Assembly (NCBI RefSeq): GCF_018122655.1 | Contig: NZ_JAGRQC010000005.1 | Coordinates: 1 to 64,000, forward strand | Source: Stakelama marina | GTDB taxonomy: Bacteria; Pseudomonadota; Alphaproteobacteria; Sphingomonadales; Sphingomonadaceae | Length of the DNA stretch: 64,000 bases | Direction: 5' to 3' | In this document: piece after piece, positions 44,835 to 50,952 of the stretch | How positions within the stretch are numbered: position 1 is the stretch's first letter | Layout of the letters: each line of letters opens with the position of its first letter | Notes under the pieces: generated by a model | Told to the model about the DNA's origin: nothing | Seen by the model: only the letters and a program-made list of their open reading frames with translations | Database searches by the model: none | Program-made: the position numbers and the translations under genes

Positions 44835-45944
44835 ATGAAATGGTTCGGTCGGAAATCGGCCGGGCGCGATGGTGCGCGTCCGGTGTTGTCGCGGAGCGGG
44901 ACGGTTCCGCTGATCGGCGAGTGGCCGCGCAGTTACGAGGCGCAGGTGCGCGAGGCCTATATCGGCAACGCGGTGGCGCAGCGGGCGGTGCGGCTGGTCG
45001 CCGAGGGGGTCGGCGGGGCGCCGCTGGCGGTGGCGGATGACGGCCTGCGCGCGCTGGTGACGGCGACGTCGGGCGGGCAGGCGCTGCTCGAGACGGTGGC
45101 GTCGCACCTGCTACTCCACGGCAATGCCTATGTGCAGCTGCTCGGCGACGGCGCGGGCGGGGTGGCGGAGCTGTTCGCGCTGCGCCCCGAACGGGTGACG
45201 GTCGAGCCCGATGCGGGCGGATGGCCGGTCGCCTATCGCTACCGCGTCGGCGAGCGGGTGACGCGGCTGGCAAGCGAGGATGCGGGCGGCCGGTCGGCGG
45301 TGGTGCATGTCCGCGCGTTCAATCCGGTCGACGATCATTATGGGCTCGGCTGCCTGGGCGCGGCGGCGGGGGCGGTGGCGATCCACAATGCCGCGGCGAA
45401 GTGGAACAAGGCGCTGCTCGACAATGCCGCGCGGCCGAGCGGGGCGCTGGTCTATGACCCCGGCGACGGAGCGACGCTGTCGGGCGACCAGTTCGAGCGG
45501 CTGCGCGCCGAGATGGACGGGGCGTTCGCGGGTGCCGCCAATGCCGGGCGGCCGATGCTGCTCGAGGGCGGGCTTCGCTGGCAGGCGATGTCGATGACGC
45601 CGGCGGACATGGATTTCGTCGGGCTGAAGGCGGCGGCGGCGCGCGAGATCGCGCTGGCGTTCGGTGTGCCGCCGATGCTGCTGGGGCTGCCGGGCGACAA
45701 TACGTACGCCAATTATCGCGAGGCGAACCGCGCGCTGTGGCGGCTGGCGATCCTGCCGCTGGCCGACAAGATACTGGGGGCGCTGCGCCAGGGGTTGTCG
45801 CCGTGGTTCGCGGATGCGGCGCTGTCGGTCGACCTCGACCGCGTGCCGGCGCTGGCCGAGGACCGCGAGCGGTTGTGGGTGCAGGTTTCGGGGGCGGAGT
45901 TCCTCACACCCAGCGAGAAACGTGCGATCCTTGGTCTGGATTGA
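44835..45944 (+). CDS. GTA portal protein (gp3, HK97 family)
   Basis: This 369-residue protein forms the dodecameric DNA gateway of the capsid vertex. HK97-portal features include AYIGNAVAQRAVRLVAEGVG, HLLLHGNAYVQLLGDGAGG, the channel region WNKALLDNAARPSGALVYDP and the tunnel-loop and crown segment FGVPPMLLGLPGDNTYANYR. Its length is normal for RcGTA gp3. Its last 41 bp overlap a small gene on the other strand. Confidence 0.92.
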   Translation: MKWFGRKSAGRDGARPVLSRSGTVPLIGEWPRSYEAQVREAYIGNAVAQRAVRLVAEGVGGAPLAVADDGLRALVTATSGGQALLETVASHLLLHGNAYVQLLGDGAGGVAELFALRPERVTVEPDAGGWPVAYRYRVGERVTRLASEDAGGRSAVVHVRAFNPVDDHYGLGCLGAAAGAVAIHNAAAKWNKALLDNAARPSGALVYDPGDGATLSGDQFERLRAEMDGAFAGAANAGRPMLLEGGLRWQAMSMTPADMDFVGLKAAAAREIALAFGVPPMLLGLPGDNTYANYREANRALWRLAILPLADKILGALRQGLSPWFADAALSVDLDRVPALAEDRERLWVQVSGAEFLTPSEKRAILGLD

Positions 45945-46098
45945 CGGGGATGCGGCAGACGCGGGCGTCGGCGTCCCAGATGCCGCCTGCACGCTCGCAT
46001 TTATAGTCGAAGACCGCGTCCGACCACCAGAGCCAGGCAAGCAGCGCGGCGAGCACCGCGAGAGCCATGAACAGGATTTTGCCGGTCGAGGGGCGCAT
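45904..46098 (-). CDS. Small membrane protein on the opposite strand within the GTA cluster
   Basis: A 64-residue frame: MRPSTGKILFMALAVLAALL forms a single N-terminal transmembrane helix. A short outside part follows with two Cys (FDYKCERAGGIWDADARVC) in the spacing C-x12-C, a pattern I associate with tiny conserved alphaproteobacterial membrane proteins. No strong ribosome site precedes it. It overlaps the end of the portal gene by 41 bp. The function is unknown. Confidence 0.45.
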   Translation of the reverse strand: MRPSTGKILFMALAVLAALLAWLWWSDAVFDYKCERAGGIWDADARVCRIPVNPDQGSHVSRWV

Positions 46099-46144
46099 GC
46101 GCTGCTGCGTAGGCACGTGACCGCGATCGGGCAAGGAGGTTGTG

Positions 46145-46453
46145 ATGACCAACGAGCCGGTATTGGCGCAGTTGCTGGACCAGGCCGAGGACGAGGGCGC
46201 GGACCTGGTGACGCTGCGCGCGATCGTCGAGGAAGCGGGTGAACTGGGCGCGGCGCGGGCGCTGAAGCGGCTGGGGCTCGAGGATTCGGCGGCGGCGAAG
46301 GATATGGCCGAGCTGCGCGAGCTGCTGGGCGCGTGGCGCGATGCCAAGAAGTCGGTGGTGAAGGCGCTGATCGGCTGGATCGTGCGGATGGGGCTGGCAC
46401 TGGTGCTGGTCGGGCTGGCGGTGCGGCTGGGGTTCGGGGGATGGGTGAAGTGA
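46145..46453 (+). CDS. DUF6127 family GTA-associated protein
   Basis: The 102-residue protein starts at the ATG at 46145 after an ideal ribosome site (AAGGAGG). A helical charged region (VLAQLLDQAEDEGADLVTLR) is followed by the conserved ELRELLGAWRDAKKSVVKAL and a C-terminal transmembrane segment (MGLALVLVGLAVRLGFG). It is in the gp3.5 position of RcGTA-like clusters. A membrane anchor is unusual for a particle component, so it may act in assembly or release. Its stop overlaps the protease start as TGATG. Confidence 0.75.
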   Translation: MTNEPVLAQLLDQAEDEGADLVTLRAIVEEAGELGAARALKRLGLEDSAAAKDMAELRELLGAWRDAKKSVVKALIGWIVRMGLALVLVGLAVRLGFGGWVK

Positions 46454-46929
46454 TGGCTGAGCTAGTGTTTCGCGGCGGTCCCCCTCCACCGTCCTGCGGA
46501 CGGTCCCCCTCCCCGTGCCGGGGAGGATATGTGCGCTTTGCCGGTTATGCGGCGGTGTTCGATGCGCCGGATCGCGGCGGCGATGTGGTGCGGCGCGGGG
46601 CGTTTGCGGGGGCCGGGCGCGAGGTGCCGCTCTTGTGGCAGCATAAGGGCAAGCCGGTCGGGCGGATTTCCGTGCTGGGCGAGGATGCGCGCGGGCTGCG
46701 CGTGATCGGAGCGGTCGACGAGGCGAAGCTCGGGCGGCTGGTACAGCGCGGCGCGGTGACGGGGCTGAGCTTCGGATACCGCGCGCGGGCGATACGCCGA
46801 GGAACATACCGGGAACTAGTCGGGCTCGACCTGATCGAGGTGAGCCTGGTGGCGCAACCGATGCAGCCGCTGGCGCGGGTGCATGCGGTGGTCGGGGGTG
46901 GCGGGGCTGCCCTCTCCAACTTCGCCTAG
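46453..46929 (+). CDS. GTA prohead protease (gp4, HK97 type) with in-frame repeat insertion
   Basis: The 158-residue maturation protease cleaves the N-terminus of the capsid protein. The domain begins RFAGYAAVFDAPDRGGDVV. The catalytic His is in LLWQHKGKPVG and the Ser in TGLSFGYRARAIRR. Between the start (MAELVF) and the domain are about 20 residues (RGGPPPPSCGRSPSPCRGGY) encoded by a palindromic repeat whose core at 46501-46527 matches the end of the pntAB-pntB repeat exactly. The last ten or so residues are also repeat-derived. The catalytic region is intact, so the enzyme is probably functional. Confidence 0.88.
   Translation: MAELVFRGGPPPPSCGRSPSPCRGGYVRFAGYAAVFDAPDRGGDVVRRGAFAGAGREVPLLWQHKGKPVGRISVLGEDARGLRVIGAVDEAKLGRLVQRGAVTGLSFGYRARAIRRGTYRELVGLDLIEVSLVAQPMQPLARVHAVVGGGGAALSNFA
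46501..46527. repeat. Copy of the pntB palindromic repeat inside the protease gene
   Basis: These 27 bp are identical to 27317-27343, the terminal hairpin arm of the intergenic element before pntB. The copy is in frame and adds a Pro/Ser/Gly/Cys-rich segment to the protease N-terminus without a stop. Confidence 0.8.
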
Positions 46930-46976
46930 GCGGCTGCGCCGCCGAGGCTTCGTATCCCCTCCCGCAGGCGGGAGAG
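46910..46976. repeat. Palindromic repeat at the protease-capsid junction
   Basis: This GC-rich palindromic unit begins within the last codons of the protease gene. It includes a 7-bp hairpin at 46959-46965/46968-46974. It resembles the other sphingomonad-type repeats in the window. The capsid ribosome site (GGGAG) lies just after it. Confidence 0.55.
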
Positions 46977-46996
46977 GAAAAATGGGAGAATAATAT

Positions 46997-48055
46997 ATGA
47001 GCGATACGGATATGGGCGTGCTCGAGGCGAGCTTTGCCGAGGAAGAGGCGAAGGGCGTGCGCACGCCGCGGCCGATGCTGATGGGCGGCGGTGAGCCGGG
47101 CGGCGATGCGTTCGGTAGCTTCCTGCGATCGGGTGCGGGCGCGCTCGAGATGAAGGCGATGTCGGGGGCGAGCGGAGCCGAGGGCGGCTATGCCGTGCCG
47201 CAGGAGATCGATCAGGCGATCGATGCGACGCTGAAGAGCATCTCGCCCATTCGCAGTATCGCCAATGTCGTGCGCGTCGGATCGGCGGGATATCGCAAGC
47301 TGGTGGCGAGCGGAGGCACGCCGTCGGGCTGGACCGCCGAGACCGCCGGGCGGCCCGAGACTGATACGCCGGTCTTCAACGAAATCGCGCCGCCGATGGG
47401 CGAGCTCTATGCCAATCCGGCGGCGAGCCAGGCGATGCTCGACGATGCCGCGTTCGACGTCGAACAGTGGCTGGCGGGCGAGGTGGCGATGGAGTTCGCG
47501 CAGGCCGAGGGGGCGGCGTTCGTCAGCGGATCGGGCGTCAACCGGCCCAAGGGGTTCCTCCAGTCGCCGGTCGACAGCGCGGGCGATGCGACGCGCAGCT
47601 TCGGCACGCTGCAATATGTCGCGAGCGGTGCCGATGGCGATTTCGGCAGCGATCCCGACGCGGCGCTGATCGACCTCGTCCAGAGCCTGCGCAGCCCGTA
47701 CCGGCAGGGCGCGGCGTTCGTGATGAACTCTTCGGTGCTGGCACGCATCCGCAAGATGAAGACCGCGGACGGTGCGTTCCTGTGGCAGCCGAGCCTGGCG
47801 GCGGGGCAGCCGGCGACGCTGCTCGGCTATCCGGTGGTCGAGGCCGAGGACATGCCCGACATCGGCTCCGGATCGCTGTCGGTGGCGTTCGGTAACTTCA
47901 AAGCGGGCTATCTGATCGCCGAGCGCGGCGACACGCAGATCCTGCGCGACCCCTATTCGAACAAGCCGTTCGTCCATTTCTACGCGACCAAGCGCGTCGG
48001 CGGGATGGTGTCGAATTCGGAAGCGATCAAGCTGATGAAGTTCGCCGCGGCCTGA
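46997..48055 (+). CDS. GTA major capsid protein (gp5, HK97 fold)
   Basis: A 352-residue HK97-family capsid protein. The first 60 or so residues form the charged scaffold-like segment (SDTDMGVLEASFAEEEAKGV) expected to be removed by the gp4 protease. The mature domain begins near MSGASGAEGGYAVPQEIDQA and contains GTPSGWTAETAGRPETDTPV and EGAAFVSGSGVNRPKGFLQS. It ends with the P-domain and A-domain segments (LLGYPVVEAEDMPDIGSGSL, GDTQILRDPYSNKPFVHFYA). An intrinsic terminator follows 18 bp after its stop. Confidence 0.95.
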   Translation: MSDTDMGVLEASFAEEEAKGVRTPRPMLMGGGEPGGDAFGSFLRSGAGALEMKAMSGASGAEGGYAVPQEIDQAIDATLKSISPIRSIANVVRVGSAGYRKLVASGGTPSGWTAETAGRPETDTPVFNEIAPPMGELYANPAASQAMLDDAAFDVEQWLAGEVAMEFAQAEGAAFVSGSGVNRPKGFLQSPVDSAGDATRSFGTLQYVASGADGDFGSDPDAALIDLVQSLRSPYRQGAAFVMNSSVLARIRKMKTADGAFLWQPSLAAGQPATLLGYPVVEAEDMPDIGSGSLSVAFGNFKAGYLIAERGDTQILRDPYSNKPFVHFYATKRVGGMVSNSEAIKLMKFAAA

Positions 48056-48073
48056 TCGGTCGGGACGGATGTG

Positions 48074-48105
48074 GGGGCGTCGGAGCAGGTCCGGCGCCCC
48101 TTTTT
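48074..48105 (+). terminator. Rho-independent terminator after the capsid gene
   Basis: An 11-bp GC-rich stem (48074-48084 with 48090-48100, one G:U pair) closes a 5-nt loop and is followed by TTTTT at 48101-48105. It lies within the GTA cluster, just after the capsid gene and before the head-tail genes. It probably lowers expression of downstream tail genes relative to capsid. Confidence 0.8.
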
Positions 48106-48133
48106 GTTGCCGGATTGGCTGGGGGACAGGGCG

Positions 48134-48706
48134 ATGGGATTGAGACCGGCACGTGGCGGAGCGGTGGTGCTGGACGACGCCGATCGCGCGGCGGCACTGG
48201 GCGAATTACGCGAGTGGCTGCGCAGCAGCGGCGACAGCGACGCGGTGCTGGCGACGCTTGTCGAGACCGCGCTTGGATTGGGCGAGGCGTTTCTGGGGAT
48301 GGCGTTGATCGCGAGGGATTTTCGTGACGTGATCCCGGTGTCCGGGGCGTGGTCGGCGCTGGACATGATGCCGGTGACGACGATCGGCGAGGTGCAGGGC
48401 TTGCCGGCGGACGGCGCAGCCTTCGTGCTGACGGCGAGCAGCTATGCGATCGATATCGATGGCAACGGCATCGGCTGGGTGCGGGTGATGCAGCCCGGAT
48501 CGGCGGGGCGCGTGTCGGTTGCCTATCAAGCGGGCGTCGCAAGCGACTGGGCGAGCCTGCCGGAACCGGTGCGGCAGGGCGTGGTGATGCTGGCGGCGCA
48601 TTTGCGGCAAGCGGCCGACGGTGTGGGGGCAACGCCGCCGGCGGCGGTAACGGCGCTGTGGCGGCCATATCGGCGGATGCGGCTGAACCACGCGGTACGG
48701 GCATGA
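48134..48706 (+). CDS. GTA head-tail adaptor (gp6-like)
   Basis: The 190-residue protein starts at the ATG at 48134; an upstream in-frame GTG lies within the terminator. Its mainly helical N-terminal half (ALGELREWLRSSGDSDAVLA, VETALGLGEAFLGMALIARD) and the later WASLPEPVRQGVVMLAAHLR fit the gp6-type connector that docks under the portal. The middle AFVLTASSYAIDIDGNGIGW is the beta part of the fold. It ends in an ATGATG overlap with the next gene. Confidence 0.82.
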   Translation: MGLRPARGGAVVLDDADRAAALGELREWLRSSGDSDAVLATLVETALGLGEAFLGMALIARDFRDVIPVSGAWSALDMMPVTTIGEVQGLPADGAAFVLTASSYAIDIDGNGIGWVRVMQPGSAGRVSVAYQAGVASDWASLPEPVRQGVVMLAAHLRQAADGVGATPPAAVTALWRPYRRMRLNHAVRA

Positions 48707-48912
48707 TGGCGCGGCTGACAGGGCGCGGGCGCAAGGCCGGCGCGCGGGCGGTGGACAGAAAGGCGCGCGAGATCGCGGCGGCGGTTCGCGAGGCGGCGCC
48801 GGGCGTGCGCGTGGCGCGCGAGGGCGATGACGTGGTGCTGAGCGGGCGCGGGGTCTGGCGGCGGAGGCTGGGCGATCCTGCGCTGCGCTGGATCGGGGGG
48901 ATGTTGCGATGA
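48703..48912 (+). CDS. Short GTA protein in the gp7 (stopper) position
   Basis: A 69-residue basic protein (MARLTGRGRKAGARAVDRKA; then EAAPGVRVAREGDDVVLSGR). It overlaps the genes on both sides by 4 bp and so is certainly translated within the operon. RcGTA gp7, the head-tail stopper, is longer, at over 100 residues. This gene holds its place but shows no clear similarity. The VVLSGRG segment resembles short head-tail joining proteins of other phages. It may be a minimal stopper or a different adaptor. Confidence 0.7.
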   Translation: MMARLTGRGRKAGARAVDRKAREIAAAVREAAPGVRVAREGDDVVLSGRGVWRRRLGDPALRWIGGMLR

Positions 48913-49310
48913 GCGTACGGAGCCTTTTGCAGGCGGCGCTGGTGACGGCGCTGTCGGGCGCGCCCGAGGTGGGCGGCACGGTGACGGGCGTGTTCGACGC
49001 GCCGCCGCCGCGCGCCGCGTGGCCGTTCGTGCTGGTCGAGGAAACGGTGCTCGCCGATTGGGGCGCGAAGGACATTGCCGGGCGCGAGGGGCGGGTGCTG
49101 GTACTCGCCGAGGATTCGGGCGAACGACCGGTGCGGGTGCGCGCGCTGTGCGATGCCATTCGCGATGCGCTGAGCGACATGCCGCGCGACCTGGGCGAGG
49201 GCTGGCGGATCGTGACGGTGCAGCCGCTGAAAAGCCGGGTGGTGCGCGCCGGGCGCGAGCGCTGGACCGGATCGGTCGAGGCACGCGTGCGGCTGTTGCG
49301 GCTCAACTGA
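48909..49310 (+). CDS. GTA tail terminator (gp8, DUF3168)
   Basis: The 133-residue DUF3168 protein caps the tail tube at the head side. It is recognised by SVRSLLQAALVTALSGAPEV, PPPRAAWPFVLVEETVLADW, the central REGRVLVLAEDSGERPVRVR and SRVVRAGRERWTGSVEARVR. The start overlaps the previous stop (ATGA). The length is typical of the family. Confidence 0.88.
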   Translation: MSVRSLLQAALVTALSGAPEVGGTVTGVFDAPPPRAAWPFVLVEETVLADWGAKDIAGREGRVLVLAEDSGERPVRVRALCDAIRDALSDMPRDLGEGWRIVTVQPLKSRVVRAGRERWTGSVEARVRLLRLN

Positions 49311-49339
49311 GATTTTCAACACGAACGAGGAGATGCGCG

Positions 49340-49747
49340 ATGGCGGCGGAGAAGGGCAGCGCCTTTCTGCTGAAGGTGGGCGATGGCGGCGATCCGGTGG
49401 GCTTTGCCACCGTGGCGGGCCTACGGACCACGCAGATGTCGGTGGGCGGCGAGATGGTGGCGATCACGTCGAAGGATTCGGGCGGTTGGCGCGAATTGCT
49501 GTCGGGCGCGGGTGTGCGGTCGGTAAGCATATCGGGGGCAGGGGTGTTCACCGGATCTGCTGCCGAGGGCCGCGTGAAGGCGAATGCGCTGTCGGGCGTG
49601 CTCGACGATTACCGGCTGAGCTTCGAGAGCGGCGAGACGATGACGGGCAAGTTCCTTGTCACGCGGCTTGATTATGCCGGGGATTATAATGGCGAGCGCA
49701 ACTACACGCTGAGCCTGGAAAGCTCCGGACCGGTGGTGGCGGCGTGA
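49340..49747 (+). CDS. GTA major tail tube protein (gp9)
   Basis: This 135-residue tube subunit begins MAAEKGSAFLLKVGDGGDPV after AGGAGATGCGCG. The fold continues with the TVAGLRTTQMSVGGEMVAIT strand pair, DSGGWRELLSGAGVRSVSIS, and DYAGDYNGERNYTLSLESSG at the end. This is the phage major tail tube (TP901-1/HK97-type) family found in RcGTA. It overlaps the next gene as TGATG. Confidence 0.92.
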   Translation: MAAEKGSAFLLKVGDGGDPVGFATVAGLRTTQMSVGGEMVAITSKDSGGWRELLSGAGVRSVSISGAGVFTGSAAEGRVKANALSGVLDDYRLSFESGETMTGKFLVTRLDYAGDYNGERNYTLSLESSGPVVAA

Positions 49748-50115
49748 TGGGGGTGGCTGGTGCGACTGCCCGCCGTGCTGACCCTCTCCCCACCGGGGAG
49801 GGGGGATCTGGCGCAAACCCCGCGCGGGGCGAGGCGGCGATCCGCGTGGGCGGCGAGCAGGTCGTGCTGCGCCCGAGCTTTGCCGCGCTGGTCGCGGCGG
49901 AGGAGGAACTGGGGCCGCTGTTCGCACTCGTCGAGCGGGCGGCGGCGGGGCGGCTGGCGCTGAGCGAGATGGTGGCGCTGTTCTGGCACTGCCTGCGCGA
50001 ACGGCCCGAGGGGCTGAGCCGCGATGACTTCGGAGAAGCGGTTGCGGCGCAGGGTCTGGCGGCGGCGACGCCGGTGCTGAAGCTGCTGCTGGGGCAGATA
50101 TTGGCGGGGCGGTGA
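49747..50115 (+). CDS. GTA gp10 tail-assembly chaperone, with repeat-derived N-terminus
   Basis: A 122-residue protein. The conserved GTA gp10 domain starts near residue 32 (RVGGEQVVLRPSFAALVAAE) and ends with TPVLKLLLGQILAG. The preceding 30 residues (ADPLPTGEGGSGANPARGE) are encoded by a palindromic repeat (hairpin 49786-49800), in frame. The start is the ATG at 49747, overlapping the tail-tube stop. Such chaperones load the tape measure into the growing tube. The core is intact and probably functional. Confidence 0.8.
   Translation: MGVAGATARRADPLPTGEGGSGANPARGEAAIRVGGEQVVLRPSFAALVAAEEELGPLFALVERAAAGRLALSEMVALFWHCLRERPEGLSRDDFGEAVAAQGLAAATPVLKLLLGQILAGR
49786..49800. repeat. Palindromic repeat inside the gp10 coding region
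   Basis: A 6-bp GC stem (CTCCCC/GGGGAG) with a 3-nt loop, within a C-run/G-run typical of the intergenic repeats elsewhere in the window. Here it lies within codons 14-18 of the chaperone gene. Confidence 0.55.
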
Positions 50116-50312
50116 TGGACGCGCGGTTTGCTGACGCCGCCGCGCGGCTGGCCGGCGTCGCCGGGGTGATGTTCGGATGGTCGCCCGATGCCTTCTGGGC
50201 GGCGACGCCTGCCGAACTGGGCGCGCTGGTAGGCGCGCTGCGCGGCGATGCGGGCGAGGGGATCGACCGGGCGGCGATCGACCGATTGCAGGAGATGTTT
50301 CCCGATGGATGA
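50115..50312 (+). CDS. GTA tail-assembly chaperone gp10.1 (phage_TAC type)
   Basis: This 65-residue helical protein (DARFADAAARLAGVAGVMFG; FWAATPAELGALVGALRGDA) matches the small chaperone between gp10 and the tape measure of RcGTA clusters. The start may be the GTG at 50112 or the ATG at 50115; both overlap the gp10 stop. Its stop overlaps the tape-measure start by 8 bp. Confidence 0.8.
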   Translation: MDARFADAAARLAGVAGVMFGWSPDAFWAATPAELGALVGALRGDAGEGIDRAAIDRLQEMFPDG

Positions 50313-50871
50313 GGAAATCGAACGGCTGATCGTCAGCGTGCGGGCCGATACGCAAGGCTTTGCCCGCGACGTCGATACGATGCGGCAGTCGCTGGACGGG
50401 CCGTTCGCCGACGGGGTCGGACGAGCCGGGCGGTCGCTGGAAACCGCGCTGTCGCGCGCGCTGCGGACCGGCAAGCTGGGCTTTCAGGATCTCGAGCGCG
50501 TGGCGACGGGGGTGCTCGATACGATCGCGACGAGCGCGCTCAATTCGGGGCTCGATGCGCTGTTCGGCAGGTCGGGCGGGGGCGGCGGCATCCTGTCGTC
50601 GCTGCTGGGCGCGGTGGTGGGCGCACCCGGTCGCGCGACGGGCGGGCCGGTGTCGCCCGCGCGACCCTATTGGGTCGGTGAGAGCGGACCCGAGCTGTTC
50701 GTGCCGACGGCGAGCGGAAGCATCGCGCCGGCGCAGCAGGGCGGCGCGGCGCGCGACGTGCGGGTGGCGATCACGATCAACAGCGGTGGTGGCGAGACGT
50801 CCAAGGCGCTCGCCCGGTCCAGCCGGCAGGTGGCGCGCGCGGTGAAGGCGGCGCTGGCGGGGGTGGAGTAA
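50305..50871 (+). CDS. GTA tape measure protein (gp11, short)
   Basis: The 188-residue tape measure of a short-tailed siphovirus-like particle. Its N-terminus (EEIERLIVSVRADTQGFARD) and GFQDLERVATGVLDTIATSA helix are followed by Gly-rich and APGRATGGPVSPARPYWVGE segments and the conserved GESGPELFVPTASGSIAP. Such a short tape measure predicts a short tail, consistent with gene transfer agents. The ATG at 50305 lies within the end of the preceding gene. Confidence 0.85.
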   Translation: MDEEIERLIVSVRADTQGFARDVDTMRQSLDGPFADGVGRAGRSLETALSRALRTGKLGFQDLERVATGVLDTIATSALNSGLDALFGRSGGGGGILSSLLGAVVGAPGRATGGPVSPARPYWVGESGPELFVPTASGSIAPAQQGGAARDVRVAITINSGGGETSKALARSSRQVARAVKAALAGVE

Positions 50872-50926
50872 CGGCATTTTACGGGGGAGCGGGCGCGTTG
50901 GGGGCAGAGACTGCCCCTCTCCCTTG

Positions 50927-50948
50927 CCCTCTCCCCGAGGGGAGAGGG
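50927..50948. repeat. Perfect 10-bp palindrome before the gp12 gene
   Basis: Arms 50927-50936 and 50939-50948 are perfectly complementary around a 2-nt loop. The right arm (GGGGAGAGGG) lies 4 bp before the TTG start of gp12 and acts as its ribosome site, as seen with the repeat ahead of pntB. Confidence 0.7.
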
Positions 50949-50952
50949 AATC

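Noticed and set aside
43285-45273. Long minus-strand frame opposite the NRDE, SpeE-like and portal genes
   Set aside because: Pro/Arg/Ala-rich composition and no family-like segments; the plus-strand genes have clear motifs.
46001-47977. Long minus-strand frame opposite the protease and capsid genes
   Set aside because: Antisense composition artefact; the capsid gene on the plus strand is unambiguous.
50112-50871. Possible truncation of the tape measure gene
   Set aside because: Short tape measures are normal for RcGTA-type particles with short tails, and the C-terminal conserved segment is present.
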